A stretch of 64,000 nucleotides of DNA from an uncultured Mycoplasmatota bacterium. Its GTDB lineage: Bacteria > Bacillota_I > Bacilli_A > RF39 > UBA660. The DNA lies in NCBI GenBank assembly GCA_900552495.1, contig URZY01000002.1, positions 151,144-215,143 on the forward strand. The letters are read 5' to 3'. Below the pieces are notes generated by a model. The model saw only the letters and a program-made list of their open reading frames with translations, was not told the DNA's origin and did no database searches. This document shows positions 1-8,829 of the stretch, piece by piece (positions within the stretch are counted from its first letter, which is position 1; the number at the start of each line of letters is the position of its first letter). The position numbers were made by a program, and so were the translations under genes.

Positions 1-93
1 TGCTCCAGGATCAACAACTAAACACTCCCCATCTTTTATAAGTACATAACAATTCTCATCAAGAGTTCCTGTAACAATTCTTTTTATTTCCAT
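1..93 (-). CDS. MBL-fold metallo-hydrolase, N-terminal fragment (partial)
   Basis: Reading leftward from an ATG at 93 gives MEIKRIVTGTLDENCYVLIK followed by DGECLVVDPGA and runs off the window edge. The pattern of an early strand, N-CYV-L, then a VVDPGA turn is the start of the glyoxalase-II-like metallo-beta-lactamase fold (YqgX/GloB-type hydrolases). The zinc-binding HxHxDH motif would lie beyond the edge, so the substrate cannot be judged. A possible ribosome binding site (GAGGTG) sits upstream of the ATG. Confidence 0.7.
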   Translation of the reverse strand, partial: MEIKRIVTGTLDENCYVLIKDGECLVVDPGA

Positions 94-127
94 TAAAACA
101 CCTCGTCACTATTCATCTTTTTGTCAT

Positions 128-1111
128 TTATTCACTTACAAGTTTTTTACTTACAAATGTATAATTATAATTCATATCTAATTTAAACGTATACTCATAG
201 GTTCCACTTACCAATCTATCAGGAACTGTTAAGCCTTCAGAGCCATAGTATTTTACTCTCTCCCTCAATACAATAATTGATTTCTTACTATAAGCACTCG
301 TAAGTTCCTTATCAACCCGATAAAGTGTTGCTCCCGTAGAAGAGCATTGACCCTGAACATATTCTCCACGACTTTCAATATATTCATATCCTCCAATACA
401 AGTTGTGCCTAATTGAATGTTGCCATGAGGTACCACTGCATCATATCCAAACATTTTTCGATATTCAACTTCTAACGTTTCAGCTTTAAAAGCAAGTGGT
501 GTAAAACCACTAGTTTCATCACAGGTAAATGGTTCTATACCGGCTTTTTGAAATAACTTGCAATGAGATTCATAAAAATCTCCTTTATTTATCTGTCTAT
601 ATGCCAAATATAGTTTTAAATCATCATTTAGTTCCACTTCACCTAAATCTTCTCGCAAAGTTGTTGCTACCCTTGAGTATAAATCTTTAACAATATTAGA
701 ATTTAAATCAAGTTCCTTTTCTTCACCACTTGTTGATACGGGGGTACATCTTTCAGCCATTATTAACATTTGTTGTTGATGATAATACCACAAATAACCA
801 CAACCGCCAACCAATAAAATTATAATAAAAAACAATACACCCGCTAATTTATTTCTTTGCCGTGGTTGCTTTTCTTTTTTCGCCTTTTTATCTTTAATTT
901 TAGTCTCAGTTTCTACTGGCGCATTAATCTGCACTCCTGCAGCGTCCACCGCCGCTTGAGCTCTCGCCTGGGCATCCCCTGATGCTGCTAAAACTTGTGG
1001 ATGAGTAGTCGCAATCGAAGTTGTTCCTGATACATTTTGCGTATTTAGCGTTGTATTAGTATTTGTAACTGTTCCCTGATTTGTTGTTTGATTAACCCCA
1101 TTATTATTCAT
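128..1111 (-). CDS. Membrane-anchored protein with Asn/Thr-rich cytoplasmic head, unknown function
   Basis: The 327-aa product has a low-complexity N-terminus rich in Asn, Thr and Gln (about residues 1-35), an Ala-rich stretch, a Lys/Glu-rich basic segment (about 70-90), one transmembrane helix (about 90-110) and a large outer domain containing several Cys residues that could form disulfides. No catalytic motif is visible. The topology suggests a cell-surface protein with a disordered cytoplasmic head. It has its own promoter and a strong GGAGAGGTG site 8-10 bases before ATG, so it is not simply read through from the ABC genes, whose terminator lies upstream. Function unknown. Confidence 0.7.
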   Translation of the reverse strand: MNNNGVNQTTNQGTVTNTNTTLNTQNVSGTTSIATTHPQVLAASGDAQARAQAAVDAAGVQINAPVETETKIKDKKAKKEKQPRQRNKLAGVLFFIIILLVGGCGYLWYYHQQQMLIMAERCTPVSTSGEEKELDLNSNIVKDLYSRVATTLREDLGEVELNDDLKLYLAYRQINKGDFYESHCKLFQKAGIEPFTCDETSGFTPLAFKAETLEVEYRKMFGYDAVVPHGNIQLGTTCIGGYEYIESRGEYVQGQCSSTGATLYRVDKELTSAYSKKSIIVLRERVKYYGSEGLTVPDRLVSGTYEYTFKLDMNYNYTFVSKKLVSE

Positions 1112-1138
1112 GTTCTCAACACCTCTCCTACTATAATA

Positions 1139-1167
1139 ATTTTAGACTATTTTATTATTTTTTACAA
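1139..1167 (-). promoter_or_regulatory. Predicted sigma-A promoter of the 128-1111 gene
   Basis: On the minus strand TTGTAA (1167-1162) and TAAAAT (1144-1139) are separated by exactly 17 bases, directly downstream of the ABC-operon terminator and 28 bases before the ATG. Confidence 0.5.
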
Positions 1168-1180
1168 GCCCAAATAAATA

Positions 1181-1206
1181 AAAAAAGAGAAGTATTACTA
1201 CTCCTC
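1181..1206 (-). terminator. Intrinsic terminator of the ABC exporter operon
   Basis: An 8-bp stem (GAGGAGTA/TACTTCTC, one G-U pair, GTAA loop) is followed on the minus strand by a run of seven U. It overlaps the last codons of the upstream ABC gene. Confidence 0.75.
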
Positions 1207-3366
1207 TCCAAGTTCAAATTGTGAATTATAAAGACCAGCATAAAAGCCTTTTTTTGCAAGTAATTCATCATGAGTTCCTTGCTCTATAATATTACCTTCA
1301 TTCATAACTAAAATTAAATCAGCGTTCTTAATAGTAGATAATCTATGAGCAATAATAAATGATGTCCTACCTTCTGTTAATTTATCCATCGCTTTTTGAA
1401 CTAATTCTTCTGTTCTAGTATCAACATTACTTGTTGCTTCATCCAAGATTAAGAAAGGTGCATCTTCAATCATTCCACGAGCAATTGTAAGTAACTGCTT
1501 TTGCCCTTGACTAACGGTATCATTATCACCAAGAACATAATCTAAGCCACCAGGTAAGGTTTTAACAAAGTGATCTACTCCTACAGTTCTTAAAGCTTCC
1601 CAAACTTCTCGTTCACTTACATCTTCCTTACTAAATCTTATATTATCACCAATTGTCCCTTCGAACAACCAAGTATCTTGTAAAACCATTATAAATAATT
1701 CATGAATATTTTCCCTTGCCAAATCTTTCGTCGAAACTCCATCAATCAAAATTTCACCATTATTAATTTCATAAAACTTCATCAACAAATTAACCATCGT
1801 TGTTTTTCCTGCCCCCGTTGGCCCAACAATAGCAATCTTTTGACCAGGCTTAACAGATACACTAAAGTCCTTAATAATTGTACGTCCTGGATCATAACCG
1901 AATTTAACATTTTTAAATTCAATTTCACCTTTTACTTGACTCTTATTAAGTTTTTTCTTTATATCTTTTTGATCAGACATCTCAACTTCATCTAAAAACT
2001 CAAAGACACGTTCACTAGCAGCAGCCGTTGCTTGTAAACTAGTCATAGCTTGGGCAATCTGCGTAAGTGGATTAATAAATAGACGAACATAAATCATAAA
2101 GGCTACAATTACACCAAAAGTAATTACATTATTCATAGTAAGTAATGCCCCAACAATACAAACCATAACATATCCGAAGTTACCAACGAATCCCATGATA
2201 GGATGCATCATTCCAGATAAGAATTGACTCTTACGATTGGCCGTATAAAGTTTTTGATTTAGTTCTCCAAATCTATTTATCGCCTCCTCGGTTCCATTAT
2301 AAGCTTTAACAACATTATGTCCAGAATACATTTCTTCAATATATCCGTTCATATTACCAAGTTCAACTTGTTTTTGATTAAAATATTTTTGTGATTTTCC
2401 AAGTATTGTAAACATTAACGCAAAACCAATTAAACTAGAAACAATTGCCGTTATCGCCATTATCCAGTTAGTAATGAACATCATAATTACAGAACCTATA
2501 AATAAAGTTCCCCCAGCTACAATCGTTGCCAAACTATTATTTAAATTTTGTGCAATCATATCAACATCATTCGTCACGCGAGATAAAACATCACCTGCCT
2601 CATGAGTATCAAAGTATTTAAGTGGCAACTTATTAATTTTTTTACTAATTCTATTTCTCAAGGAATTAGCAAATCTATTTGAAACTGTTGTTGTAGAAAG
2701 TCCTTCAATAAAGCTAAATAATGCACTTGTAACATAAAGAATAGCCATAAACATTGCTAATTTTTTTACCGCATCCATATCTATTTCCGGTTTTACTAAA
2801 TTATAGACAGAATCAGGTAACTCATCAATTAACTTCAAGGCATTCTCAGTTTTAACTTCATCTCCAATAGATGCCGCTAAGCGTAATACCTTTACTTGAT
2901 CACTAGCCGTAATTAAACTACCATCAATCTCTATATCAGAAATTAAATAAATAAGTACCTTGTCTGGCAATTCCAACATTAATTTACCAGCTTCGCTCTT
3001 ATCTTTTACTGTTGCTAGTTTCTTAATAACTGTATTTATTTCTTGTTGTTCATTTTTTGTTAAATCTACGTTTGTATTTAATTCAACAATTTTTTTATTA
3101 AAATCAATTTGTGCAAAGTTTTTACCAATTTCTTCACCAATCTCTTTTAACTTTTCTGTTTTTGGAACTAGTCCATCACTAATCAAATCAGCAAATTCGC
3201 TTAACTTATTAGGAGCAAAAAGCGCAAGAGCTGACGAAAACATCGCTAAAGTAATTGCTATAATCATTACATATTTCCAAGGATTCAAATTTTTGATTAA
3301 TCGAATCATTGAACCTTTAAAATCCTTAGACTTTTCCATAACTCGTTCTTGACCAGGTCTAGGCAT
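1198..3366 (-). CDS. ABC exporter half-transporter, catalytic-site subunit with large outer loop
   Basis: The 722-aa protein is a type IV ABC exporter: transmembrane domain (to about 450) then a nucleotide-binding domain with Walker A GPTGAGKTT, signature VSQGQKQ, Walker B LILDEATSNVD with the catalytic Glu, and H-loop IIAHRL. An insertion of about 130-140 residues (roughly 60-200) separates the first two membrane helices and should lie outside the cell. Its start overlaps the end of the neighbouring ABC gene by 8 bases, so the two form a heterodimer. The altered signature here and altered Glu/His in the partner leave one consensus ATP site. Substrate unknown; drug or peptide export is usual for the family. 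Confidence 0.9.
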   Translation of the reverse strand: MPRPGQERVMEKSKDFKGSMIRLIKNLNPWKYVMIIAITLAMFSSALALFAPNKLSEFADLISDGLVPKTEKLKEIGEEIGKNFAQIDFNKKIVELNTNVDLTKNEQQEINTVIKKLATVKDKSEAGKLMLELPDKVLIYLISDIEIDGSLITASDQVKVLRLAASIGDEVKTENALKLIDELPDSVYNLVKPEIDMDAVKKLAMFMAILYVTSALFSFIEGLSTTTVSNRFANSLRNRISKKINKLPLKYFDTHEAGDVLSRVTNDVDMIAQNLNNSLATIVAGGTLFIGSVIMMFITNWIMAITAIVSSLIGFALMFTILGKSQKYFNQKQVELGNMNGYIEEMYSGHNVVKAYNGTEEAINRFGELNQKLYTANRKSQFLSGMMHPIMGFVGNFGYVMVCIVGALLTMNNVITFGVIVAFMIYVRLFINPLTQIAQAMTSLQATAAASERVFEFLDEVEMSDQKDIKKKLNKSQVKGEIEFKNVKFGYDPGRTIIKDFSVSVKPGQKIAIVGPTGAGKTTMVNLLMKFYEINNGEILIDGVSTKDLARENIHELFIMVLQDTWLFEGTIGDNIRFSKEDVSEREVWEALRTVGVDHFVKTLPGGLDYVLGDNDTVSQGQKQLLTIARGMIEDAPFLILDEATSNVDTRTEELVQKAMDKLTEGRTSFIIAHRLSTIKNADLILVMNEGNIIEQGTHDELLAKKGFYAGLYNSQFELGEE

Positions 3367-5119
3367 TCTCTAACTCCTCCTTCGATAATTGTGACAAGGC
3401 AATTTCTTTATAAATCTCACACGTTTCGAGTAATTCTTTGTGTGTTCCAATTCCAACACACTCGCCTTGATCTAATACTATAATTTTATCTGCATTTATA
3501 ATTGTTCCAATTCTTTGAGCAACAATTAAACTAGTTGCGTTTTTAGTATATTTTTTTAGTTCTCTCCTAAGTACAGCATCAGTTTTATAATCTAGGGCTG
3601 AAAAAGAATCATCAAATATATAAATTTCTGGATCTCTCGCAATAGCTCTTGCTATTGCCAATCTTTGCTTTTGTCCACCAGATACATTAGTTCCTCCACG
3701 TGCAATATGAGCATCATATTCATTTTCCATTTTTAAGACAAAATCTTCACCTTGAGCAACTGCAATAGCTTGCTTTATTTTAGACATATCTGCTTTTTCA
3801 CGTCCATTATCCCCATAAGCAACATTACTCGCAACAGTTCCTGTGAACATAACTGCTTTTTGTGGTACATATCCTAATTTGTTGTGTAAAATCTCTTGTT
3901 TATACTCTTTCACGTTAATACCATCAACTAAAACTTCACCCTCAGTAGCATCATAAAATCTAGGTACCAAATTAATTAAAGTTGATTTTCCACTACCCGT
4001 TGAGCCTATAAAAGCCACTGTATCTCCTCTATTTGCTTTAAAGGATATGTCCTTCAACACATACTCATCTGCATCAGGATATTTAAATGAAACATTTTTA
4101 AATTCAACTTCCCCAATAGTTTCGGTTTTTCCTTCAAAAGAACCATCAATAACTGTTATTTCTTCATCCAAAACCTCATTAATACGATTAGCCGAGATTT
4201 GTGCACGTGGAAGCATCATAAAAATCATCGATAACATTAAGAATGACATAATAACATTCATTCCATAACTAGAAAATACTACCATATCACTAAATAAAGT
4301 AATTTTTTCTAGCATTCCTGCTTTTTGAATTAAAATAGCTCCAATAATATAAATTCCTAAAGTTAAACCATGCATAACTAAATTCATAGTTGGGTTAATT
4401 ATTTCAAAACATCTCTGATTAAATAACTGCATTCTAGTTAATTCATCATTGACCTTTCCAAATTTATCAGTTTGATATTTTTCCGCATTAAAAGCTCTAA
4501 TAACTCTAATGCCTGATAAATTTTCACGAGTAACACCATTAATTTTATCTATTAATTTTTGAACTATCTTAAATCTAGGTAAAACTATAATTAGTAATGT
4601 TACAACTACAAATAATAGAATAGCTACACAGCAAGCCACCAAAATACTCCATTCAAATCCCTTGTTTAAAATCTTAAATATTGCACTAACTGCCATAATA
4701 GGTGCCTTAACCATTGCTTGTAAACCCATTCCAATTAACATTTCTACTTGCGTTACGTCATTAGTAGTTCTAGTGATTAAACTACTTGTTGAGAATTTTT
4801 TAATCTCAGCAATTCCCATACGTTCAACTTTTGCAAAAATCTTTCCTCGTAGAGTAGCCGAAAAGCTAGATGCAACACGAGAAGCAAAATAGCCGACTGT
4901 AATACTACAAACCAAACTTAAAAGTGCACATCCAATCATAAAGCCACCCTGCTCTAAGATTTCCGCCATCTTACTACCCTCAGTTTGTACCAATTGTGTT
5001 ATTTTACTCATATAATCCGGAATTCTTAGTTCCAACCATACGCAGCAAGAAACCAACACAATACAAATTAAAGCATATATAATTTCCTTTTTCGTTAAAT
5101 TTTTAAATAATTTAAACAT
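3359..5119 (-). CDS. ABC exporter half-transporter, degenerate-site subunit
   Basis: This protein (about 586 aa from the chosen start) has six membrane helices then an ATPase domain with Walker A GSTGSGKST, canonical signature VSGGQKQR, Walker B IYIFDDSFSALD and H-loop VAQRI. The catalytic Glu is replaced by Asp and the switch His by Gln, as in the degenerate partner of heterodimeric exporters such as TM287/288 or LmrCD. I chose ATG at 5119 (MFKLFKNL) because AAAGGATG precedes it; an in-frame upstream start at 5152 would overlap the tetR stop codon. It lies between tetR and its partner ABC gene in one operon. Confidence 0.9.
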   Translation of the reverse strand: MFKLFKNLTKKEIIYALICIVLVSCCVWLELRIPDYMSKITQLVQTEGSKMAEILEQGGFMIGCALLSLVCSITVGYFASRVASSFSATLRGKIFAKVERMGIAEIKKFSTSSLITRTTNDVTQVEMLIGMGLQAMVKAPIMAVSAIFKILNKGFEWSILVACCVAILLFVVVTLLIIVLPRFKIVQKLIDKINGVTRENLSGIRVIRAFNAEKYQTDKFGKVNDELTRMQLFNQRCFEIINPTMNLVMHGLTLGIYIIGAILIQKAGMLEKITLFSDMVVFSSYGMNVIMSFLMLSMIFMMLPRAQISANRINEVLDEEITVIDGSFEGKTETIGEVEFKNVSFKYPDADEYVLKDISFKANRGDTVAFIGSTGSGKSTLINLVPRFYDATEGEVLVDGINVKEYKQEILHNKLGYVPQKAVMFTGTVASNVAYGDNGREKADMSKIKQAIAVAQGEDFVLKMENEYDAHIARGGTNVSGGQKQRLAIARAIARDPEIYIFDDSFSALDYKTDAVLRRELKKYTKNATSLIVAQRIGTIINADKIIVLDQGECVGIGTHKELLETCEIYKEIALSQLSKEELENA

Positions 5120-5135
5120 ACATACATCCTTTCTT

Positions 5136-5714
5136 TTATTTATATATTCCATAGCACAAAATTTGCAACTTCTTTATAAAGTAATTTTTATCATTCAAAC
5201 AATCATTATTAATACAGTATGTAATCGTCATAAATAAATGATGAAAAAGCATTATAAACACAAATTCCACCTGATCCTCCTTCAACTTATCATAATCAAT
5301 AAGATCCTTTACCTCTAAATAGATAGGATAACCAGGCTTTTCAAAATTACTTTTATGCATATTGAAAAAAATAAACGTATTTTTAAATATTCTCCCATAA
5401 TTGTGTTTCACAACATAATAAACAATCTCATCATACAAATCAATAAAACTCTTGTATAAATCACCTTTATTTTTTATAAAACACTTTCTAGTGAGATTAC
5501 AAAAATTTTCTCTATTAGTCAAAAATAAATATTCAAACAAATCATCCTTGTCTTTAAAATACATATAAAAACTTCCTCTTGGAATCCCTGCCTTCATAAT
5601 AATTTGATTAATAGAAACTTCATTATAAGAATAATTAGAAAACTCTTCCATCGCAACATCTAATAATTTCTTTTGCTTATTTTTATCCAAGTTAAAAAAA
5701 GTTTGACTAGGCAT
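5136..5714 (-). CDS. TetR/AcrR family repressor of the ABC exporter operon
   Basis: The 192-aa protein has the TetR N-terminal helix-turn-helix (about residues 5-50, with INQIIMKAGIPRGSFYMYFKDKDDLF typical of the DNA-recognition helix; the rest is a helical ligand domain). It is first in an operon with the two ABC exporter genes, 16 bases upstream of the first. AGGTGAT lies 6 bases before the ATG. A palindrome in its own promoter is a likely operator, which would make the operon autoregulated and ligand-induced. Confidence 0.88.
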   Translation of the reverse strand: MPSQTFFNLDKNKQKKLLDVAMEEFSNYSYNEVSINQIIMKAGIPRGSFYMYFKDKDDLFEYLFLTNRENFCNLTRKCFIKNKGDLYKSFIDLYDEIVYYVVKHNYGRIFKNTFIFFNMHKSNFEKPGYPIYLEVKDLIDYDKLKEDQVEFVFIMLFHHLFMTITYCINNDCLNDKNYFIKKLQILCYGIYK

Positions 5715-5760
5715 TTATATCACCTACTTATTTTCTTTGCACTATTTCATATGCTTACTC

Positions 5761-5790
5761 ATTATAATATGACACCCTGTCACAAGTCAA
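5761..5790 (-). promoter_or_regulatory. tetR-ABC promoter with palindromic operator in the spacer
   Basis: Minus-strand TTGACT (5790-5785) and TATAAT (5766-5761) are 18 bases apart. The spacer contains a perfect inverted repeat, TGACA-GGG-TGTCA (5782-5770), placed so that a bound repressor would block RNA polymerase. Confidence 0.65.
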
Positions 5791-5825
5791 TCGAAAAAAT
5801 ATTAAAAATTATTATAATTTTATTC

Positions 5826-6248
5826 CTAAACTTCCAATAAATCAAAAACATCACCAATAATATTTTCAATATCATCAATCATAATTTTCTCCCCTGTTGC
5901 CAATACAACGATTCGCTTAACTTCATCAATTTTTCTAATACAACCTACACTTATTTTAACCAATCCACCATCTTTATTTTCATCTTTAATAAAATGAGAA
6001 ATAGAAATTACAAATTGTTCTTTAATATGTTTCTTTATAAAATTAAGTCTATTATTAATCATCTCTTGACAATTATCTGCCAAAACCTTTTTTTCAACTG
6101 TTATCCGTCTAATCTCTTCTAAAACATCCTCATAGCTTGCTAATGCTGAAAAAGGAGCAAACTGAGCCGCTCTATTCTCCCTGCTGGCTTTTGTTCTTAT
6201 TAAAGAATTAGGCCGCTCAAAATTTATAATATCATCATATTTATTCAT
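5826..6248 (-). CDS. YolD-like protein
   Basis: The 140-aa protein shows the YolD-like hallmark segment: an N-terminal region with RP-L, then RAAQFAPFSAL followed by a long charged helix and a C-terminal beta region. YolD-like proteins are usually encoded beside Y-family polymerases of the UvrX type, as here: its ATG overlaps the TGA of the polymerase gene (ATGA), so the two are translationally coupled. The biochemical role is not established; a helper role for the error-prone polymerase is inferred from context. Confidence 0.8.
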   Translation of the reverse strand: MNKYDDIINFERPNSLIRTKASRENRAAQFAPFSALASYEDVLEEIRRITVEKKVLADNCQEMINNRLNFIKKHIKEQFVISISHFIKDENKDGGLVKISVGCIRKIDEVKRIVVLATGEKIMIDDIENIIGDVFDLLEV

Positions 6249-7720
6249 GCTTTATGGCCTCCAATTTGCCCATTTCTTTCCATCGTCGTGGCCCCATCCA
6301 CAAAATTCATTCCTCTTAAAATTGCATTTTTGCCATACTTTTCCTTAATAACTAATAATGTCTCTTGTAAAGCTATTTCTCCATCAGTAAAATTACTAGT
6401 CTCCTCAACTTGTTCTTCCATAAATGTAAACAAATTAAGTTGTCTTACTTGTTGTTTATTTAACTCCGTCAACTCTAAAACATCACCAAATGAAATATTA
6501 ATTCTTTTAACCAATAAGTCCCAATCCATAATCTTTTCAAATAATTCAACCATCTTTTCTAAAATAATCTTCCCTGAATTAGTATAAAAACCTATATTAA
6601 TTGTTCCTTGAGTTGGTTTTGGAACCCATCTGCCATAAAAATCCCTAACTACATCCCCAGTATAGTTTTCATTCAAGTTTCCAATATCATATCCCAAAGA
6701 TAAATTTATTTTATTTGTAGCCTTCCTCTTTCTAATTAAAGTAAGACATAAACTATCTGTCATCTCCTTGACTACTAACTTTGTTTCCGAATAATTATAA
6801 GCTCTACGCAAAACTTGAGTGCTTCCAATACTATGAGCGTTCGGTTTATATGTCTTAATATCCTTCATTGTACAAACCTCAATTCCCCATGCATGATCAA
6901 TTAAATATTCCGCATTTACACCAAATAACTTATAAAGTAGCCCTTCATTCTCAATTGAACATCTCGCAATATCACCCATTGTAAAAAAACCATATTTCTC
7001 TAATTTTTTAGCGTAACCTTTCCCAACTCGCCAAAAATCTGTAATAGGTTGATGATCCCACAATAGTCTCTTATATTTTTCTTCATCTAACACCCCGACT
7101 CTAACGCCATGCTCATCGGCTTCCATCTTTTTCGCAACAATATCCATCGCCACTTTAGCTAAATATAAATTTGTCCCAATTCCAGCGGTAGCTGTTATTC
7201 CCGTCTCTTTATAAACTTCCTTGATTAATATGCGAACAAATTCTTCAGGACTAAGTTTTAAAATTTTTAAATAATCTGTAATATCGCAAAACACCTCATC
7301 AATAGAATAAACATGAATATCATCAGGCGCCATATATTTCAAATAAATATTATATATTCTACTACTATACTCTATATATAGACCCATTCTTGGAGTTGCA
7401 ATGACATAATCAACTGCCAAATCAGTCCTTTGACTAAGTTCTTTAAAAAAACAAGATTTTCCGTTAAAAGTCTTACCTTTTAATTGTTTTCTTCGTTTAT
7501 TATTAACGCCCTTAATTATTTGATTCACTTCGAATAATCTTGCTCTTCCAGGCAATCCATATCTTTTAAGTGTAGGCGATATTGCCAAACAAATTGTCTT
7601 TTCACTTCTCGCAGTATCAGCTACGACCAAATTTACATCAATCGGATCAAATCCACGTTCCTTTGCCTCTACCGACGCATAAAAACTTTTTAAATCAATG
7701 CAAGCATATGTCCTTCCCAT
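6245..7720 (-). CDS. Y-family DNA polymerase, UvrX/UmuC-like
   Basis: The protein (about 491 aa) begins MGRTYACIDLKSFYASVEA, the first catalytic motif of Y-family translesion polymerases, and has YSIDEVFCDIT, the second acidic motif, near residue 140, followed by the thumb and little-finger regions. Its length is greater than DinB (about 350-410) and fits the UvrX/ImuB-like Gram-positive group. ATG at 7720 is preferred because GGTGAT precedes it; an in-frame start at 7738 lacks a site. It ends with TGA overlapping the yolD ATG, which shows TGA is used as stop here. Likely damage-inducible, but I saw no clear LexA box. Confidence 0.88.
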   Translation of the reverse strand: MGRTYACIDLKSFYASVEAKERGFDPIDVNLVVADTARSEKTICLAISPTLKRYGLPGRARLFEVNQIIKGVNNKRRKQLKGKTFNGKSCFFKELSQRTDLAVDYVIATPRMGLYIEYSSRIYNIYLKYMAPDDIHVYSIDEVFCDITDYLKILKLSPEEFVRILIKEVYKETGITATAGIGTNLYLAKVAMDIVAKKMEADEHGVRVGVLDEEKYKRLLWDHQPITDFWRVGKGYAKKLEKYGFFTMGDIARCSIENEGLLYKLFGVNAEYLIDHAWGIEVCTMKDIKTYKPNAHSIGSTQVLRRAYNYSETKLVVKEMTDSLCLTLIRKRKATNKINLSLGYDIGNLNENYTGDVVRDFYGRWVPKPTQGTINIGFYTNSGKIILEKMVELFEKIMDWDLLVKRINISFGDVLELTELNKQQVRQLNLFTFMEEQVEETSNFTDGEIALQETLLVIKEKYGKNAILRGMNFVDGATTMERNGQIGGHKA

Positions 7721-7777
7721 TTTTATCACCAATATCATTATAACACGAACATTTGTTTTTATAAATGGTATTTTTTA

Positions 7778-7807
7778 ACAAAAAAACTCGAGTTAAAAAC
7801 CCGAGTT
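7778..7807 (-). terminator. Intrinsic terminator downstream of tRNA-Glu
   Basis: Inverted repeat AACTCG/CGAGTT with a short loop is followed on the minus strand by a U-rich run (TTTTTTTGTT). Confidence 0.75.
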
Positions 7808-7818
7808 AATATTTAATT

Positions 7819-7895
7819 TGGTGGCCTGTATGGGTTTCGAACCCATGAATACTACCTTGAGAGGGTAGCGTGTTAAACCACTTCACCAACAGGTC
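7819..7895 (-). tRNA. tRNA-Glu (anticodon CUC)
   Basis: A cloverleaf folds on the minus strand: acceptor GACCTGT/ACAGGCC, D-arm with TGGTGAAGTGG as in bacterial tRNA-Glu, anticodon stem CTACC/GGTAG with loop CTCTCAA, T-arm ATGGG-TTCGAAA-CCCAT, and encoded CCA. The anticodon reads CUC (codon GAG). Acceptor pair 2-71 is A-C, a mismatch, and the D-loop has one extra T relative to the usual tRNA-Glu. A terminator follows. It may be a secondary isoacceptor beside a normal UUC tRNA elsewhere. Confidence 0.85.
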
Positions 7896-8000
7896 ATCTT
7901 GCCTCCGTTTTTCCAAAGACAATAACATTCTATCATTATTTTCTAACTTTTACAAGTCTTCTTATAATTTTTTTATGCTTTCTTATTTTCCAACACAATA

Positions 8001-8026
8001 AAAAAGTCCAAAATAATTGGACTTTT
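8001..8026 (-). terminator. Intrinsic terminator of the CmpB-like gene
   Basis: AAAAGTCCAA/TTGGACTTTT hairpin with U tail on the minus strand, immediately after the stop codon of the 8025-8687 gene. Confidence 0.75.
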
Positions 8027-8687
8027 ACTTTTTCACAACATTAGCATTATTATAAATCCTATCAATAAATACATCTGGATAATATCTATCTAAAAACTGG
8101 TCTAACTTCGTTGAAGCAACCTCATCATTTCTCCTCTCCTCTCTCCTATTACATGCAAGAGTTGAAATTGTACAATCCGCCAATAGCACAGCACTCAATA
8201 ATACAGTCAAAGCTATTCCTATCTTATTATTTTTATAACATTTAAGTTTATTTATTATTGGTAACAAAATTATATAAAAAGCCAAACCTGAAACTCCCCA
8301 AATACTAGAATGATATAAACTAGTTCTACCATTTAAATCAAATTTCATATACGAATAATCCCAAGAAACTGTTCCAAAAACTACTTCTTGAATCCAAGAA
8401 CCAATGTACTCAGTAACTCCACCCATTACTAAGGCTATTAAAAAAATTATTAAATATTTTAAAGGCTTACTTACTTTTCCCAACTTTAAATTTTTATAAA
8501 TTAAATAAAAAACCACTAAGCCAATTCCGTATATTGGAATAAGCGGTTCATACAAAAGACCTTGCCTTAAAGCATAATTACCTCTAAAAAACATCAATAA
8601 ATTTTCATATATGAAACCCACAAAACTTCCTATTAGAAATATCCAAATTAAATCACTAATCCATTCTAAAAACTTTCTCACCTGCAT
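8025..8687 (-). CDS. CmpB-like integral membrane protein (putative ABC transporter permease family PF06541)
   Basis: The 220-aa protein has about five membrane helices and the family pattern near its N-terminus: GSFVGFIYENLLMFFRG, then LLYEPLIPIYGIGLVV. This family is annotated as putative ABC transporter type IV (CmpB) although transport has not been shown. The C-terminus is a soluble, charged tail. No ATPase is adjacent; it stands alone between a terminator and its own predicted promoter. Recognition rests on the N-terminal motif. Confidence 0.7.
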   Translation of the reverse strand: MQVRKFLEWISDLIWIFLIGSFVGFIYENLLMFFRGNYALRQGLLYEPLIPIYGIGLVVFYLIYKNLKLGKVSKPLKYLIIFLIALVMGGVTEYIGSWIQEVVFGTVSWDYSYMKFDLNGRTSLYHSSIWGVSGLAFYIILLPIINKLKCYKNNKIGIALTVLLSAVLLADCTISTLACNRREERRNDEVASTKLDQFLDRYYPDVFIDRIYNNANVVKK

Positions 8688-8712
8688 ACTGCCTCTCCTT
8701 TTTTTTGGCTAT

Positions 8713-8741
8713 ATTTTACCACAGATATTAAGAAAATACAA
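8713..8741 (-). promoter_or_regulatory. Predicted promoter of the CmpB-like gene
   Basis: TTGTAT (8741-8736) and TAAAAT (8718-8713) on the minus strand with a 17-base spacer, just upstream of the coding start. Confidence 0.5.
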
Positions 8742-8793
8742 TCAATTTCTAGTTGCACTTATGTATACTATACTAAACATTTGCTGTTTTCAT

Positions 8794-8829
8794 AAAAAAA
8801 AGAAAAAGTTCTTAATGCTCTTTTTCTTT
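8794..8829 (-). terminator. Intrinsic terminator of galE
   Basis: Hairpin AAAGAAAAAG/CTTTTTCTTT followed by a T run on the minus strand; it overlaps the last codons of galE. Confidence 0.7.
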
